Below are positions 1-12,000 of a stretch of DNA of 64,000 bases, piece after piece. Positions within the stretch are counted from its first letter, which is position 1. Each line of letters opens with the position of its first letter. The stretch is from positions 758,422 to 822,421 of the forward strand of contig CAJINV010000002.1 of assembly GCA_905178155.1 (NCBI GenBank). The letters are read 5' to 3'. The position numbers were made by a program, and so were the translations under genes. This stretch comes from Amoebophrya sp. A120. Lineage: Eukaryota > Sar > Dinophyceae > Syndiniales > Amoebophryaceae. A model generated the notes under the pieces. That model ran no database searches and was not told where the DNA came from. It saw nothing but the letters and a program-made list of their open reading frames with translations.

Positions 1-1041
1 GGCTGGCCGCGACGAGCTGTCGACCGGGTCGACCAGGAGTTCTTTTACGGTGCAACATCATGATCGGCATGTCTTTATTTGATAGATAAGAAACAAATTA
101 TAAAAAGAATTTGTTGTTCGTAAAAAACCGATTAAGCCGATAGCAGTATGTGACGGCGTAAAATCAAAATATGGTTTCGAAACACGATGACGACGCGCAA
201 GTAGAATATTGTTTTTCGTTTCGCAGGCAACAGAGAGTCTTTGCGTTTCGCAGACAGCAGAAGGAATTCTTCCTAAGTAACACTTGTTCCTAGTGGTCCT
301 CTGTATAAATATGGGTCGAAAAATGAAGCACTGCAATCATTGTTGGATCATCTTGTATTTCAAGAACTCCAAGGCTTTTATCAAAACCGTCGGGAAGAAA
401 ACAAGATCGCGAAGAGCACAAGCTTTCTTGCCAGGAACGGAAAATCCGGCACAACAACCTCTGCAGAAGAAACACAAATTTCCAATGAAATAAACAGACA
501 TTGGGAACACCAGCGGAATTTCATAAGTAATTTCCTCGCACGTACTACTTCTCGCGGTTGCTTCCGCATGACGGGCGGGAGAAAGACGATACATATATCA
601 AGTGGAAAGGCGAGATGGGTTGTAAAAAACCTGAAAGTGCTAGTATTCTGTCATGTCGGTCCATCGTCGGTCAAAAGCAGAAAATGGCAATAAACGCTGC
701 TCTTCTCATGAACAGGTTGGTCGTGTGTAGTACCTACTATTCGTGTACATTCCAATTAGTGTCATAAGTTAATTGTTGTCGCTTCAGTCATTAAGCTCGT
801 CGGCGTGACAGAGACAATAGTTCTACATCAGGTTTTGGGTGTCGTTAGAATTGATAGAAAGAAATTACCGCTATTGTAAAATTTGGTCCGTGAGTATATC
901 TTCGTCGCTGAATAAAGATGTTGTTTGATTGCGGCAAAATTTTTGTTTGCATTTTCGCAATTACGATTTTTCAGGGAGAGAAATGAATCGACGATCCGCC
1001 ATGGCCATCGCTATATCCTAGCACGCAGTCTAGCTTTACAA
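1..1041. other. intergenic or unassigned sequence
   Basis: Short overlapping ORFs on both strands show no domain, signal or compositional sign of coding. I see no introner ends here. It lies downstream of the minus-strand gene that stops at 1042. Confidence 0.5.
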
Positions 1042-3682
1042 TTACATTTCCATAGCAAAGTCTTCCTCTTCGTCCTCTTCCATGTTTAAAAGCTCCTCCG
1101 CCTCATCGTCATAGTTTTCCGACTATCCACTGCAAAAGTATCGCACTCGTAGTAAAAGTAATTGCATCAACCACGCATGACAATTCTCCTTCTCGTAATA
1201 CCAAGGCAAATATGCACGACAAATTTAATCTGTAAAGCTGAGCAAATTTGTGATGCGATTTCTACTAGTACGATACTCGTGCAAAGTGGATACCGACTCC
1301 TCATATTCGTACTCCATCTCGACATCCTCCTCCAGAACCTGCATGAGAGATTTTATCATTCATATTTCCCTGTTTCGCTTCAGATGCATGAGTATGTGTT
1401 CGGCATCATGCATGAATGACAAAATCGGTGCCTTTTGTGAGCATTGGATGACAAACTTTCCGTACCTCCCCATCCTCCTCGTATTCGTCGTCGGCATCGA
1501 CATGCTCACCCAGCTTATCCACTGCAAATATCCCTGGACGATGTCTGTAAGAATGCGAGTCTCTCATGCTTGGCCGACAAGACAGAAAGATCTGCCATGC
1601 TTGATGCGCTACAGAAGTGGTGCCACTTGTTGTTGTTTGTCATGCAAAAAGGCCATTTGTCGTCATTTGTCATGCGGTTCACGCTAGACATAGCCGCTCC
1701 GAAACTTGTCATGCGCGGCCCCCTGATATTACAGGTTGCCGTGTGTCATTCGGACATTAATAGCATCACAACTTAACTTTCCAGACCCAGACACATATTT
1801 GCAATGCATACAGTTCCTCGTAGTACTGCTCGCCCCGTACATCGACATTCTCCTCCACCTGTTGCCTCTCGTCAAAACCAGACGAGCCCTCCGCAGCGAG
1901 AGCCTGATAATGTAAGTATTCGGTGATGTAGTTGTGTGGAGAATTTTTGGAAAAACAAAAATCTAATTTGCCCTTACCTCGTCTTCTACAAAGGTCGTGC
2001 ATGTTAATGACAAACGCATCCTATCTGTTGTAGAATGTTGCATCACGAATATCTGAAAATTATCTACTTGCAGAGCATCGGCGAAGTTGTTTCCATTGCC
2101 ATTCCCCATCGAAAAGTTGTCCGTGTTGAAGGTACTACCGGAAGAACGTGTGCTTGTAGAGGCGGTGGACGATGAGGTGTGGGGCTGTTTTTGTGTTGTA
2201 GAAATCAAATCCCAGACACAAGTCTGCTTATCGGTCCAATCGAGCATCAAGCTATTTTTCTTTTCGTCATGCACAATAGCCACAGCCACGGGGTATCTTT
2301 TTGTCATGCAAAAACACAACAAAAAAATCAAATACCACATGGTCCAGCATTCCCTCTTTTGAGCGGAACACCTGGCTCGGGAAAATCACGCCTTCGTCCA
2401 ACCACTTTTGCAAGCACGGGCGGCAGTGCAAGTCCTTGAAAATGACCTCCGAGCAGTAGCGGGCCTGCAACACATCCTCGTCGTCGGATTCCTCTTCGGA
2501 GGACATTTTTTCCTCGTCTTCCGCAGACAGTTCGCCGTCGGTGTCGTTTTCGGAACGGTTGTCGCCATTGTTCTGTTGGTCGTCGTTTGCATGATCCGCA
2601 TTTTGTTGTACCTGTTGCTGATGTGCAGCAGCAGGAGCAACAGCAACGCCCTGGAGGTTATCATTTTGTGCTCCCCCATTGTTGTTTCTTCTTCTTCTTC
2701 TTCTTCTTTCCATTCCCTCGTCCATCACCCGCACAACCCGCACCAGCGTGGGTCGCCTATGCATTGCAAAAGTATCGTACTAGTATAAATTGCATTGCAA
2801 ATTTTTCCAGAAGGAAAAAGGAAATTTGTAATGCTGATCCACCTAAAAAGGGAGATTTGTGACGCATGACTGCAATTACTACGAGTGCGATACTTTTGCA
2901 CAGGATATCGACCGTGCTCCAGCAAGCCGAATTGTTTCAGACATCTCTTCCGCCAGTCTGGGAGGGTATACGTTGCAACAGTATCGTTATCGTATTCGTT
3001 TTCGTACAAGTAGAAACCGCATGACAAACTTTATTTCCAGCATGAGAAATAGAATTTGTAATGCGGATTTACATTGAGAAAGAATTCTGTAATGCATGAC
3101 TGCGATAGTACAACTTTTGCAATGCATAACGGTTCAGCTTCAGCAAAACGTCGTACTCCTCGACCTCGTCCAACCGTCCCTGCTATGGATTGCAAAAGTA
3201 TCGCGCTCGTTTTTTTAGTGATTGCAGTCATGCATGACAAATGTTTTTCGTATTAGGTAAATCCGCATTGCAAATTCCATTTTTCATGCTGAGGAAATTT
3301 GTAATGCAATTACACTAAAGCTAGTACGATACTTTTGCAAAATCCATACCTGTCTCCGGTTCCTCCCCGAACAAATCGTCACTGTGCATCGCGTTTTTAT
3401 TCGGTTGAGTCGCCTTTGCTCCTCTTCCTGTCTCTTTTGTCGTGCTTCTGCTTCCCGCTCTTGCCGGACCATGTCCGAACAACCGTGCCGCTGCTCTTCC
3501 GGGGACAGTTTCAGCCAATCCTCGTGAAAACGCCCGCCTCCCTTCAAGTGCAAATTCCTCCTTTTCTCCTCCATCCGCAGGCGTCGCTGGTAGGCACGCT
3601 CGTCCTCGGACTGATCACAGTCGGAGGTGTCAGAGACCGCCGTGCCGCGTGGCGCATCCCTAGTACGTGGAGAAGACGACAT
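1042..3682 (-). CDS. acidic hypothetical protein, multi-exon
   Basis: I do not recognise this protein. The start is the ATG at 3682 (MSSSPRTRDAPRG). Exon 1 (3682-3349) is highly charged. Three introner introns then join it in frame to 3183-3129, 2966-2908 (TLPDWRKRCLKQFGLLEHGR) and 2757-2335, which holds an Arg run, a Gln/Asn-rich stretch, an acidic stretch and a Cys-containing segment (YCSEVIFKDLHCRPCLQKWL). The 3' part has further small introns whose borders I could not settle (about 2335-2215, 2060-1985 and 1470-1338). The last two introner introns, 1516-1810 and 1124-1292, join acidic exons in frame, ending MEEDEEEDFAMEM and a stop at 1042. The acidic tail suggests a nuclear or chaperone-like protein, but that is a guess. 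Confidence 0.6.
1124..1292. mobile_element. introner element, family A (169 bp)
   Basis: Inverted A-type ends. The 5-bp TSD ccgac/ccgac is perfect. It forms the last intron of the acidic gene; removing all but one base joins the exons as GAG in phase 1. Confidence 0.85.
1516..1810. mobile_element. introner element, B-like (295 bp)
   Basis: Ends tatccactgcaaatatcc and ...gcaatgcata, with TSD cagct/cagtt (4 of 5). The interior carries several copies of the shared TTTGTCATGC motif. It is a phase-0 intron of the acidic gene. Confidence 0.75.
2758..2907. mobile_element. introner element, family A (150 bp)
   Basis: A-type inverted ends, TSD tcgcc/tcgac (4 of 5). Phase-0 intron of the acidic gene. 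Confidence 0.85.
2967..3128. mobile_element. introner element, family A (162 bp)
   Basis: A-type ends are diverged and no good TSD remains, which suggests an older copy. Flanking reading frames are phase 0 on both sides. Confidence 0.7.
3184..3348. mobile_element. introner element, family A (165 bp)
   Basis: A-type inverted ends, TSD cctgc/cctgt (4 of 5). First intron of the acidic gene, phase 1. Confidence 0.85.
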
Positions 3683-4249
3683 GATCTCGTTATGAGTAAG
3701 ATGATCTACGGCCGTTTATTTAACGGTATTGGAACGGTTTAGGTAGCAAGCGCGCGCCTTGAAGAAGAGACAAAATCGTATTCCGTCAAAAAGCGATGAT
3801 GTGGTTGCGATTGCATTTATTGCACGATGAGTGACGTCGTGCACGAGTTGTTCTTGTTTCCGATTTATGAACGCACCATAACCTTCAGACGTATTACAAC
3901 AACTTCCGGATGATCAAAGGAGCGACCACAACCCAATGATCGCCGGAAAATGTTTCATTTTTCAAACACAGTGACTTCGATTGTGATTTTTGTCGCAGCC
4001 ACGCAGCATAAAACTACTAACATCACCATGCAACGAACCATAAAGGACGATGGTATGAATGATCGTTCAGATTTCTTAAATCAGGAGCTTGGGCTTGTGA
4101 TCCATGAAGGACGGAGGGCGTCGCAACTATCATGAAGACGAAAAAGCATGGTCTTCGAAGCAAAGGATCACGTCGGGCAGGAACACAAAAAACGTAAAGA
4201 CCCTGGGAGCCACTTGGATGAATAGGGCCAACGTAGTAGAAGTGGCTTG
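3683..4249. other. intergenic sequence
   Basis: Upstream region of the acidic gene. No conserved ORF, RNA gene or introner end is visible. Confidence 0.5.
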
Positions 4250-5750
4250 GCCGCCGCATCTTCCCCGGCCGAGTGAAATCTCATATAGCAAGGCGCATGC
4301 CACTAGAGGCAGAGGTCGGGAACAACCCGGAAGCAAAACAGTAAGTGGCACCCCGTTGGCAAGCGTGATGCCCATTCGGGAAATTAATCAGTCACATTGG
4401 CCGGGCGGCCGTTTGTGCGCCCACCACAGAAAACACCAGCGCCCGGACGGTGCACGCACGTCGTCGCGTGATTGCGTGTCCGAGAGGCTGCGAAGCTGGT
4501 GCGGGCGGGCGGCGAAGCAGGCCCGGCGCCGGGCCACCAAAACTGCCGCGGTGCCTGTTCCCCTAAATCTCGACCCAAATTGCGGGCGGGCCCTGCCCAC
4601 AAACAACACGCACGGGCGGGCGCACCATGGGGATGGCGCGCGACAAGGGGGGGGGGCGGGGGGGCGCGCGGAAGGGCGCCGGGGCGACATGCCGCCGCGA
4701 TGGCCGCGCACGATCGCGCGCCACCACATGGGCGCGCGCCAATAGATCGCCGCAAAGGGCAACAAGACGGCGCGTCGACCATTGGATGTCGCCGCGGGCG
4801 GTCTGTGCGTCCTCCATTGGCGCCCCGGGCTGCCGATTTGTGTAACGCCGTCTGGTTGCCCCACCTTCAGGACACCGGGCAGCCTGAGGGTGCGCGAGAG
4901 CTGCGCCCCCCCGGCTGGTGCCTCCGGGGCCCAGGCGCGCCCCTTGGGCTTACAATGTGAACACGAATGCGATAATCTGGGCAAGCGAGCACAGCCGCCC
5001 AGGCCGGGACCAGGGCCTACGCCCCCAAGTCGCACACCCCGAGGGCTGGTGACAGACGAGGCGCGGCACCGAGTACGTAGGTACACGAGGCGCGGGCGGC
5101 CGTCAACAAGCCCATCCCGAAAACGCCAGCCCGCCGGCCCGCCCCTTTCGGCTGGCCAGCTAGCCTGCGGGCTGTCCGGCCGGGGCATCTAGGGGCCCGG
5201 CCCCACAAACATCACCCGGCCGGGGCGGCACTTGTCGCGCTCGAGCTCCTTGGTCTGCCCCAGTTTGATGGTCATGATTTCGCGCAACAGCTCCACTTGT
5301 CTCTTCGTTGGGGGGCGGTAGGTCTGCGAAAAGCGCCGCCCGATCTTCTCCGCGGACCAACGCCCCCGGGCTAGTCGGCCGAAGCTGCGCCCCAGCCCCC
5401 TTCTGGCACCGGTAGGCGGCCGAACATTCGGCCGCCGCACTTGGCGCCTCTCGGTAAATGGCCGCCAGCTTTCCCACCGCTATCGAAACGAAAGGGGCGC
5501 GCGTCGCATTCGCCAACCAGGGCAAGGGCAAAGGCAAGGGCAAGCCTTGAAGCCAACACAACCCCGCAAACACACAGCCGACGCCCCCCCTGCCCAGCCC
5601 CAAGCCTTGCAACTTTCTGCCCCGCGGAGCGTGGCGATTCGGGCTTTTCGCGACCGCCGCGGCAAACGACTCGGCCGCCAAACACGTGACGAACCGCTCC
5701 GCCCGGCTAAAGAATAAAGCGATCGACTTCACGGCAAAGCGAAGACCTGC
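4250..5750. other. GC-rich island
   Basis: A sharply GC-rich block with G and C runs, between two genes of ordinary composition. Long ORFs appear in several frames on both strands at once, the usual effect of high GC, and none shows a domain. A similar island lies at about 18.32-20.31 kb. Its role is unknown. Confidence 0.6.
5189..5440 (-). CDS. possible coding fragment in GC-rich island
   Basis: The 3' part of this ORF (KIGRRFSQTYRPPTKRQVEL, then a Lys/Glu/Met-containing segment ending VMFVGPGP) has a more balanced, protein-like composition than the surrounding Arg/Pro/Gly-rich frames. There is no recognisable domain, no convincing ATG context and no visible partner exon. It may be a relic exon or chance. 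Confidence 0.2.
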   Translation of the reverse strand: MRRPNVRPPTGARRGLGRSFGRLARGRWSAEKIGRRFSQTYRPPTKRQVELLREIMTIKLGQTKELERDKCRPGRVMFVGPGP

Positions 5751-6004
5751 TCTTCCCAGAGTTTATTGGCAAGGAACACAAACCGCGGCCAAACGGGCAA
5801 CCACAGCGGTTGGTTAGGTTGTAAGTTCTACTTCTTTCTTAGTTCAGCTTCAGGTTCAGCACAGCCTTCATTTGTTGTGTGAGTCCTTCATTCGATGTCG
5901 ATCTGAATGTACTTCAGAAACAAACAGGTGCTGCGTCAATCTATGTTCATTCTTCTTTTTGTCAAACTGTCCGCTTAGCATCGGATCGTCCGCGACTTCT
6001 ACTT

Positions 6005-9000
6005 CTAAAGACTCGCCTTAAACCTGCTTCTTTTCGCAAATTCATTTTCGTGCTCCACAACCCTCTTCTCGACCTTCCACTGCACTTTGCAGCACCGTTC
6101 CTTCACGTCGTTCAACAGACTCTGAATGGTCCGGTGCTTCCGGATTTCCAGCTTTTTGATGGCCGCATGCCGTAAAGCAATGGGATTATGCATTGCAAAT
6201 ATGTCGGGGTGGTCTGGAAGGATGCAAATTGTGATGCTACCTCTGGACTCTACATAAAATCTGTATTGCATGAACAGGAAAATAAGAGGTCCAAGAATTT
6301 TTGCTACAAGGAGAGGGCATTTCTCATGCGGTATGGGCATCCGAAAGCCCTCGCAAAATCTGTGATGCTAGGGCATGCATCACAGACATCACGGGTGGTC
6401 ATGCAAAACGTGCATGGCAAACGTCGCACTTTTCCAGACCCAGAAATATTTGCATGTGATAGGGGTGCACCCCGGACAAAAACGCGTACACCGGCGAGTA
6501 GCCTATCGCAAGAAAAAACTGCTTCACTGTGAACTTGTGATGCAGAGAATGGAGCACCGAACGATTTGTCTTGCTACACCTGCAAGACGTTGGATTTTTT
6601 AGCGTGTTTTCACTTGAGAAGTGAGCATGGCAAATTTTCTGTGTCATGTGTGACAAACTTGTGATGCAGATCTTGCAAGATCATCACAGTGAAACAGTTT
6701 TTTCGCGGGATATAGCCGTACTTCCGCTCAATCTCCGCGTGTCGCAAATCGTTAGGTGTGACGGGGCCGATCCCCCCGTGGACTATCGGCAGTCGGACTT
6801 GGAGCTCGTCTTCCAACTTCGTTAATTCTTGTTGCACCGCATCGAATAATATGAACTGCAAAAGTATCGTACTAGTAGTGCTTGCAATACAAGTTCGCTC
6901 AGCACGACAAATGAAATTTGTCATGCTGATTTGCCTTGGAAACGAAATCTGTAATGCATGACTGCAATTACTACGAGTACGATACTTTTGCACAGGATAA
7001 ATAAGCCGATATTTTTCGTGCGCAGCATGATGGAAACCACAGGCCGGGGCCGGAGAGTCTGCTCGTGGTTGGAGATGATGTCATGATCTACTACATCTGG
7101 CTCGTAGAAGGCTGTGGGGGATGACGAGGTTTGTTTGTCAATACTAGCTTGGGTAGTTCTTAGGTACTGCTGGTCCTCGTGCTCTGTAAGTGCATCCACC
7201 CCGGCACGACCGGAATCACGTAGCCTAATATCGCTGTCCTTGAGCAGAGGATGTTGGTGTTCGGGTTCAGAAGATGAGGCAGCTCTTCTAGCGGAGGTAG
7301 CGGAGGTACTACCCCTTGCCGACCGACGGCCACGGCCGCCTGCTTCCTGAGGTGCATCGCCGCGAGGGTGGTCCTCGGATTCTGCAGTAACAGTGCCGTC
7401 AGTGTCATCAAGTCGTCCGGCGGGAAGATGAGCAGTGGCCTCTATGCTTGCTTCAGTTGTAGTACTAGATGCAAAACCTCCAGTACCTGCTGCGGTGGAG
7501 CACGACTGGTCGCTGGTGCTACTACTGCTTGTTGTTGTTCTCCTTCTATCATCCGTGTTGTAAGTTTCCCACTCGTAGAGCCCGCGCTCTGCAAACTCCC
7601 TCTGCCGCAGGTCCTTCTCCTTCCGTTTCTTTTCAAACCAGTCCGGATCCGTATCCTCCGGCAGGTCAAAAATCTTCCTCGTTATGGCCCGCGCCGCGAG
7701 TCTTCTATGCAATGCAAAAGCCTCGTACTCGCAGTATCGCAACACAAATTAGCTCAGCTGCATGACAAATGGAATTTCTCATGCTGATTTAGCTTGTGAA
7801 AGAAATTTGTATTGCATGACTGCGATTAGAAATAAACGAGTACGATACTTTTGCAATGCATATCTTTCCTCTTCGTGTAATTTCCGTTGGCTTTCCATCG
7901 CGTCGTACTTTTGTTTGTCTTTTCTGTACTATGAGAGTCCACAATTCCCCCTTTCCCTCATTTGTGATGCGCAATCCCAAATCCAGCTGTTGCCTTGTAG
8001 CGCTGTTTGCACGACAAACTCTGGAAGCTGCCCAAAAAGCACTACAGTCCGTGCATTAACTTGTCATGCACATCATACACACGTGCTGGCGTTTCTATTG
8101 CTGGTCATGCCATACAAAGGAGGGGGAGGCGGAGTTGTGCACTTTCATATGTACCAAGCGGACTTTTTCGTGCTGGTGTCGAGGAGAGCTTCCGTGGCGA
8201 AATCGGCAGTAGAGCTTGTCATGCTAGACGCGGATGAGGACGGAGCTTGTGATGCAGAAGACACATGCATTCTTTCGTCTGCAACTTTCATCTTGTCCAC
8301 GTAGTACAGGTGCCCGGTTTCGCTTCTACATGATGAAGAATTTCGCAATTCCTCCTCCGCCCGTGCCTTCGCTTTTTCCTCCTCGAGCTTCTGCCTAGAA
8401 ACCGCTGCGGCGCGCTTACTCTTTCGGCCGCCAGAAGCTTGTGTTGCAGCTTCAGCTTCGGCTTGGATCATTTGTTGAGAAGATGCTGTCGTTGTATCGC
8501 CAGAGGAGCTGCTTCGAGGTGCTTGTTCCGGCTCAATCAAAATGTTCCAAGAGGGCTTAGTGGTGTTACAACTTGTGCTTTGGTTCTGATCTCCTTTCCC
8601 CTTCACAAACACCGGCCTTTTCGCGCTGTTTCCGCCAAACTCTTCGATTTTCCCAAACTGTCGGTCTTCTTTCACTAGTTCATTTTCGCCATCCTGCATT
8701 GCATCCTCATCGTCACTGTCAAGGTCTTCTAGGATTTTCAAATCCTCTTCCTCCTCATCTTCGTCGGCTGTTGACGCAAGAGCATTATCTCCATAATTTT
8801 TCCTCTTTCTATCCCTGGTCGTTGTGTCCCCGCCCAACATTTTCAGGCTCGCCCCAGGCGACACCAAATTTTCATTTTTGGACCGAAAAAAATCGGCCTC
8901 TACCCTGTTCTATGAATTGCAAAAGCATAGCACTTCTAGCATGAATTGCATTACAGATTTCCTCAGCTTGAGAAATGGAATTTGTAATGCTGAGTGATTG

Positions 9001-12000
9001 ACCTTAGGAAAAAGATTTGCAATGCATTATAACTGCAATTACTACGAATGCGATACTTGTGCATTTCATATGTTCCCCAAATTCACCGGGTCAAAATTCC
9101 ACGCGACGTTGATCGTGGGGCCGGAAACTTCATCCACTGCAAAAGCATCGCACTCGTATTGCAATCATGCATTACAAATCTTTTCCTTAAGGTACATCCG
9201 CATTACAAATTTTATTTCTCATGCTGAGGAAATTTGTAAATGCATTTATACGAGTACGATACTTTTGCAATCCATAAACTTGGCACTTCGTCAACTCTTC
9301 AATCCGGTACCGGTGTTGGTGTAAGCGGAAGCACCTAGATCTTTCAAACACCATTAACAAATCCCCGTTGCTCATATCCCCTTTGACGTAACTGTTTTTC
9401 TTCACGCCGGAGAGCCGGACCGCGGCACCCGGCCCCGCGATTTCCACGGTCGGGGGACGGAGCAAGCGCGTGTAGGGGGACGAGCGGCGTTCTAAGTTCG
9501 GAGTTTTACCGCTCAACTCGTGTTGCAAACCCTGTTGAAACCTCAGAACGTCATCTCCCTCGTACATCTCCGCGATTTTTCCGAAACTTGACCCCGCGAC
9601 GAAATGCAATCCTTTTTTCAGCTGTCCGTATTTGACAATCACGGTGATTAACGTCCCCCGGTCCGCGGTCTTTTCCACCTCGAGAATTTGGGCCAGGCAC
9701 TGTGGCTGCGAAGTGACGTTGACAAGAAAGTCGGTTCTTCTGGTATAAGCAGCGAGGCGGTCGGCGGCAGTAGAGGAATATGATGTGGTTGAAGTGCGAT
9801 GATCTGGATGTTGGCCGTTAAATGGTCTGCTACTCGTCTTTCTACTCTTCAGCGGATCGTCGTGCTTGGATGTAGTGGAGTCCTTCGTTCCTTTTTGACA
9901 ATCCTGCGTATGAGCGGCCTTTTCATTATTTCCATCCTCGGTTATCGCAGTCGACTCGGGGAGTTTTGCGGCGAGAAAATCTAGTTTGTGGCTTTTGTCA
10001 ACATTCGAGGCTGCCGTATTTTTCCCCCCACCGTAGATTTCCCCACACATCCTGTGCACTTCGTCTATCACCGTTTTTACCGAATTCAAATTGTTTGCGC
10101 TTCCCATCAAACAGCACATTGGCAGTGCTTTTTCCGCACAAGGGGCCCAGTTGTAGGTGAGAGTACCCTCGTCGAAGAGGTCTTTGCAATGCTGTCCTAG
10201 TAGTTGCTTCGCTTTTTCTAATGCAGGACTGCTAGAAGTGGAAGTGGATGCGGGACCAGAAGTAGTACCAGCCACACGATGAAAATTTTGATCTGCTACT
10301 ATCAGGTCCACTTTGTTGATGACAAACAGCACCGGCGTTTTCCACTTTTCCACGTGTAGGAGTAGCTCCGTCGTTTTCTCTTGCAGGGAGTCTCCACCAG
10401 TTTGGGCACTTGATTTGTCATGCGTTCTCTGCATGACAACTTCCTCCTCCATCTTCAACAGCTTCTCCGCCGAAAATACCACTACTGCCAGATCCGCAAC
10501 AGAAGTGGTCCGTCCGCGCATGAGTTCGAACAATTCGTGCCCCGGCGTGTCAATCCAGGTAATCGGCCTCGTGTCCAATGGTTTGTACAGTTGCAGCGGG
10601 TAGGAATTCGTCTTCAAATTTTTGCTGTTTCCGAATTCGTCTTGCGAAGACACCGCGGGTTGGATGTTTTTCTGCTCCAGCAAATCCGTTTCTTTTTGAA
10701 GGAGAAGCTTCTCCTGCGACAAAGCGTTTTTATTTGCTTTTTCTTCAAGAAGCGCAGCGGAATCTCGTGGGGAGGATACGAACGGGGGCGACGACGACGG
10801 CGGCGGCCTTTTCGAAGTACCTCTTGACTTTCGCCCACCGCCTGAACAAGATGTGGCAATTGAAGTGACGCCCTCGGAGTGATTAACGTTCTCCGAAGGT
10901 GGAACACCAGCCAATTCGGTTTTTGAAAAAGCACCAGCGTCTTCGCTTGTCGTTGTACCTGCCGCGGTATTGAAAATTGAGTTCATGCGCTCTGACATCG
11001 ATTTCTCTTCTTCAAAACCCGTAGTTCCGCTTTCGTCGGAGGCTAGTGGCGCAGTGTCTTCCATCAGCTCTGCCACTGCCACACGACGATCATCTCCTTC
11101 TATTCCCGCTTCATTTGGAGCAGTTGAACGTGGCTTGTTGTCAACACGGCCCTCGCGCAGGCTCGAATATTCCCGCTTAGCTGCAATAGAGTGCGTTGTA
11201 CGTCGTCCCTCATGAGGAGCATCGGCGTCAAATGTACCCATTTCCGCGTCGCCTTCTTGACCTTCTGCTAGACCAGCGGGGGCACTAGAAGTAACACAAC
11301 CCCCTCCTGCCTCCTTCACGTAATACGCCCCCTCATCCTCTTCTTCCCATATGGAGCGAGTTCTCTCCCCCTACCCCGGAATTTCATCGTTTTTTCAACT
11401 ATTGAGCAGGTTTGATTTTTTGTTTTTCGGCACCTGCTCACACATGCCGACGTCGGTTCCCGAGCATCAGACTCTGTACACTAGCTGCGGAAAAAGTGGA
11501 CCATGAAGTAGTACCCTGCGCGCACTAGCTAATTAATTCGATCGAACCATGTGAGATAGCTAGAAAGTTGCAAACTATCAAGCGTGAGCCATCCGAATTT
11601 CGCGCAGCGCACATATATATATAAGTATTGCCATTAGTAATATTACATACATTATCTGGGTCCAAAGGCTCGGCAAACTTCTGACGCCCCGGCTCCGAGT
11701 ATTCTGGTGGGCCGGCTCTAGTGGAATGAAAAATCATGAGCCGGCCCACAATTTGCAAAAATCAACAAAAGCTGCGCACTTTGGCGCAATGGGCCTGATT
11801 TGAAAAAAATCGCAGTCCGCTGCATGTTCGGACCACTACCCCGAGGATTTTCCCGGATTTTTCGCAGCACAAAAACGACAAAAAAATAAAGCGAATGATC
11901 GTTATGGTTTTTGGTTTGGGTCGATTTGGGTTCTCCGTCGGGGGTTCAATACGAACATGCATGGCATGCGCAGAAACCGGCTCGACCAAACTATCTGCTG

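Noticed and set aside
58-767. Small ORFs on both strands near the window start
   Set aside because: Overlapping, short, with no domain, signal peptide or consistent composition.
2195-2334. Ordinary family B introner in the acidic gene
   Set aside because: Only the right end looks introner-like. The left side has a direct match where an inverted one is expected, and there is no TSD, so I left the borders unresolved.
4384-5732. Several long overlapping ORFs on both strands, up to 266 codons
   Set aside because: They occur together in a very GC-rich block, are Arg/Pro/Gly/Ala-rich and lack domains. High GC removes stops in all frames, so length alone is not evidence.
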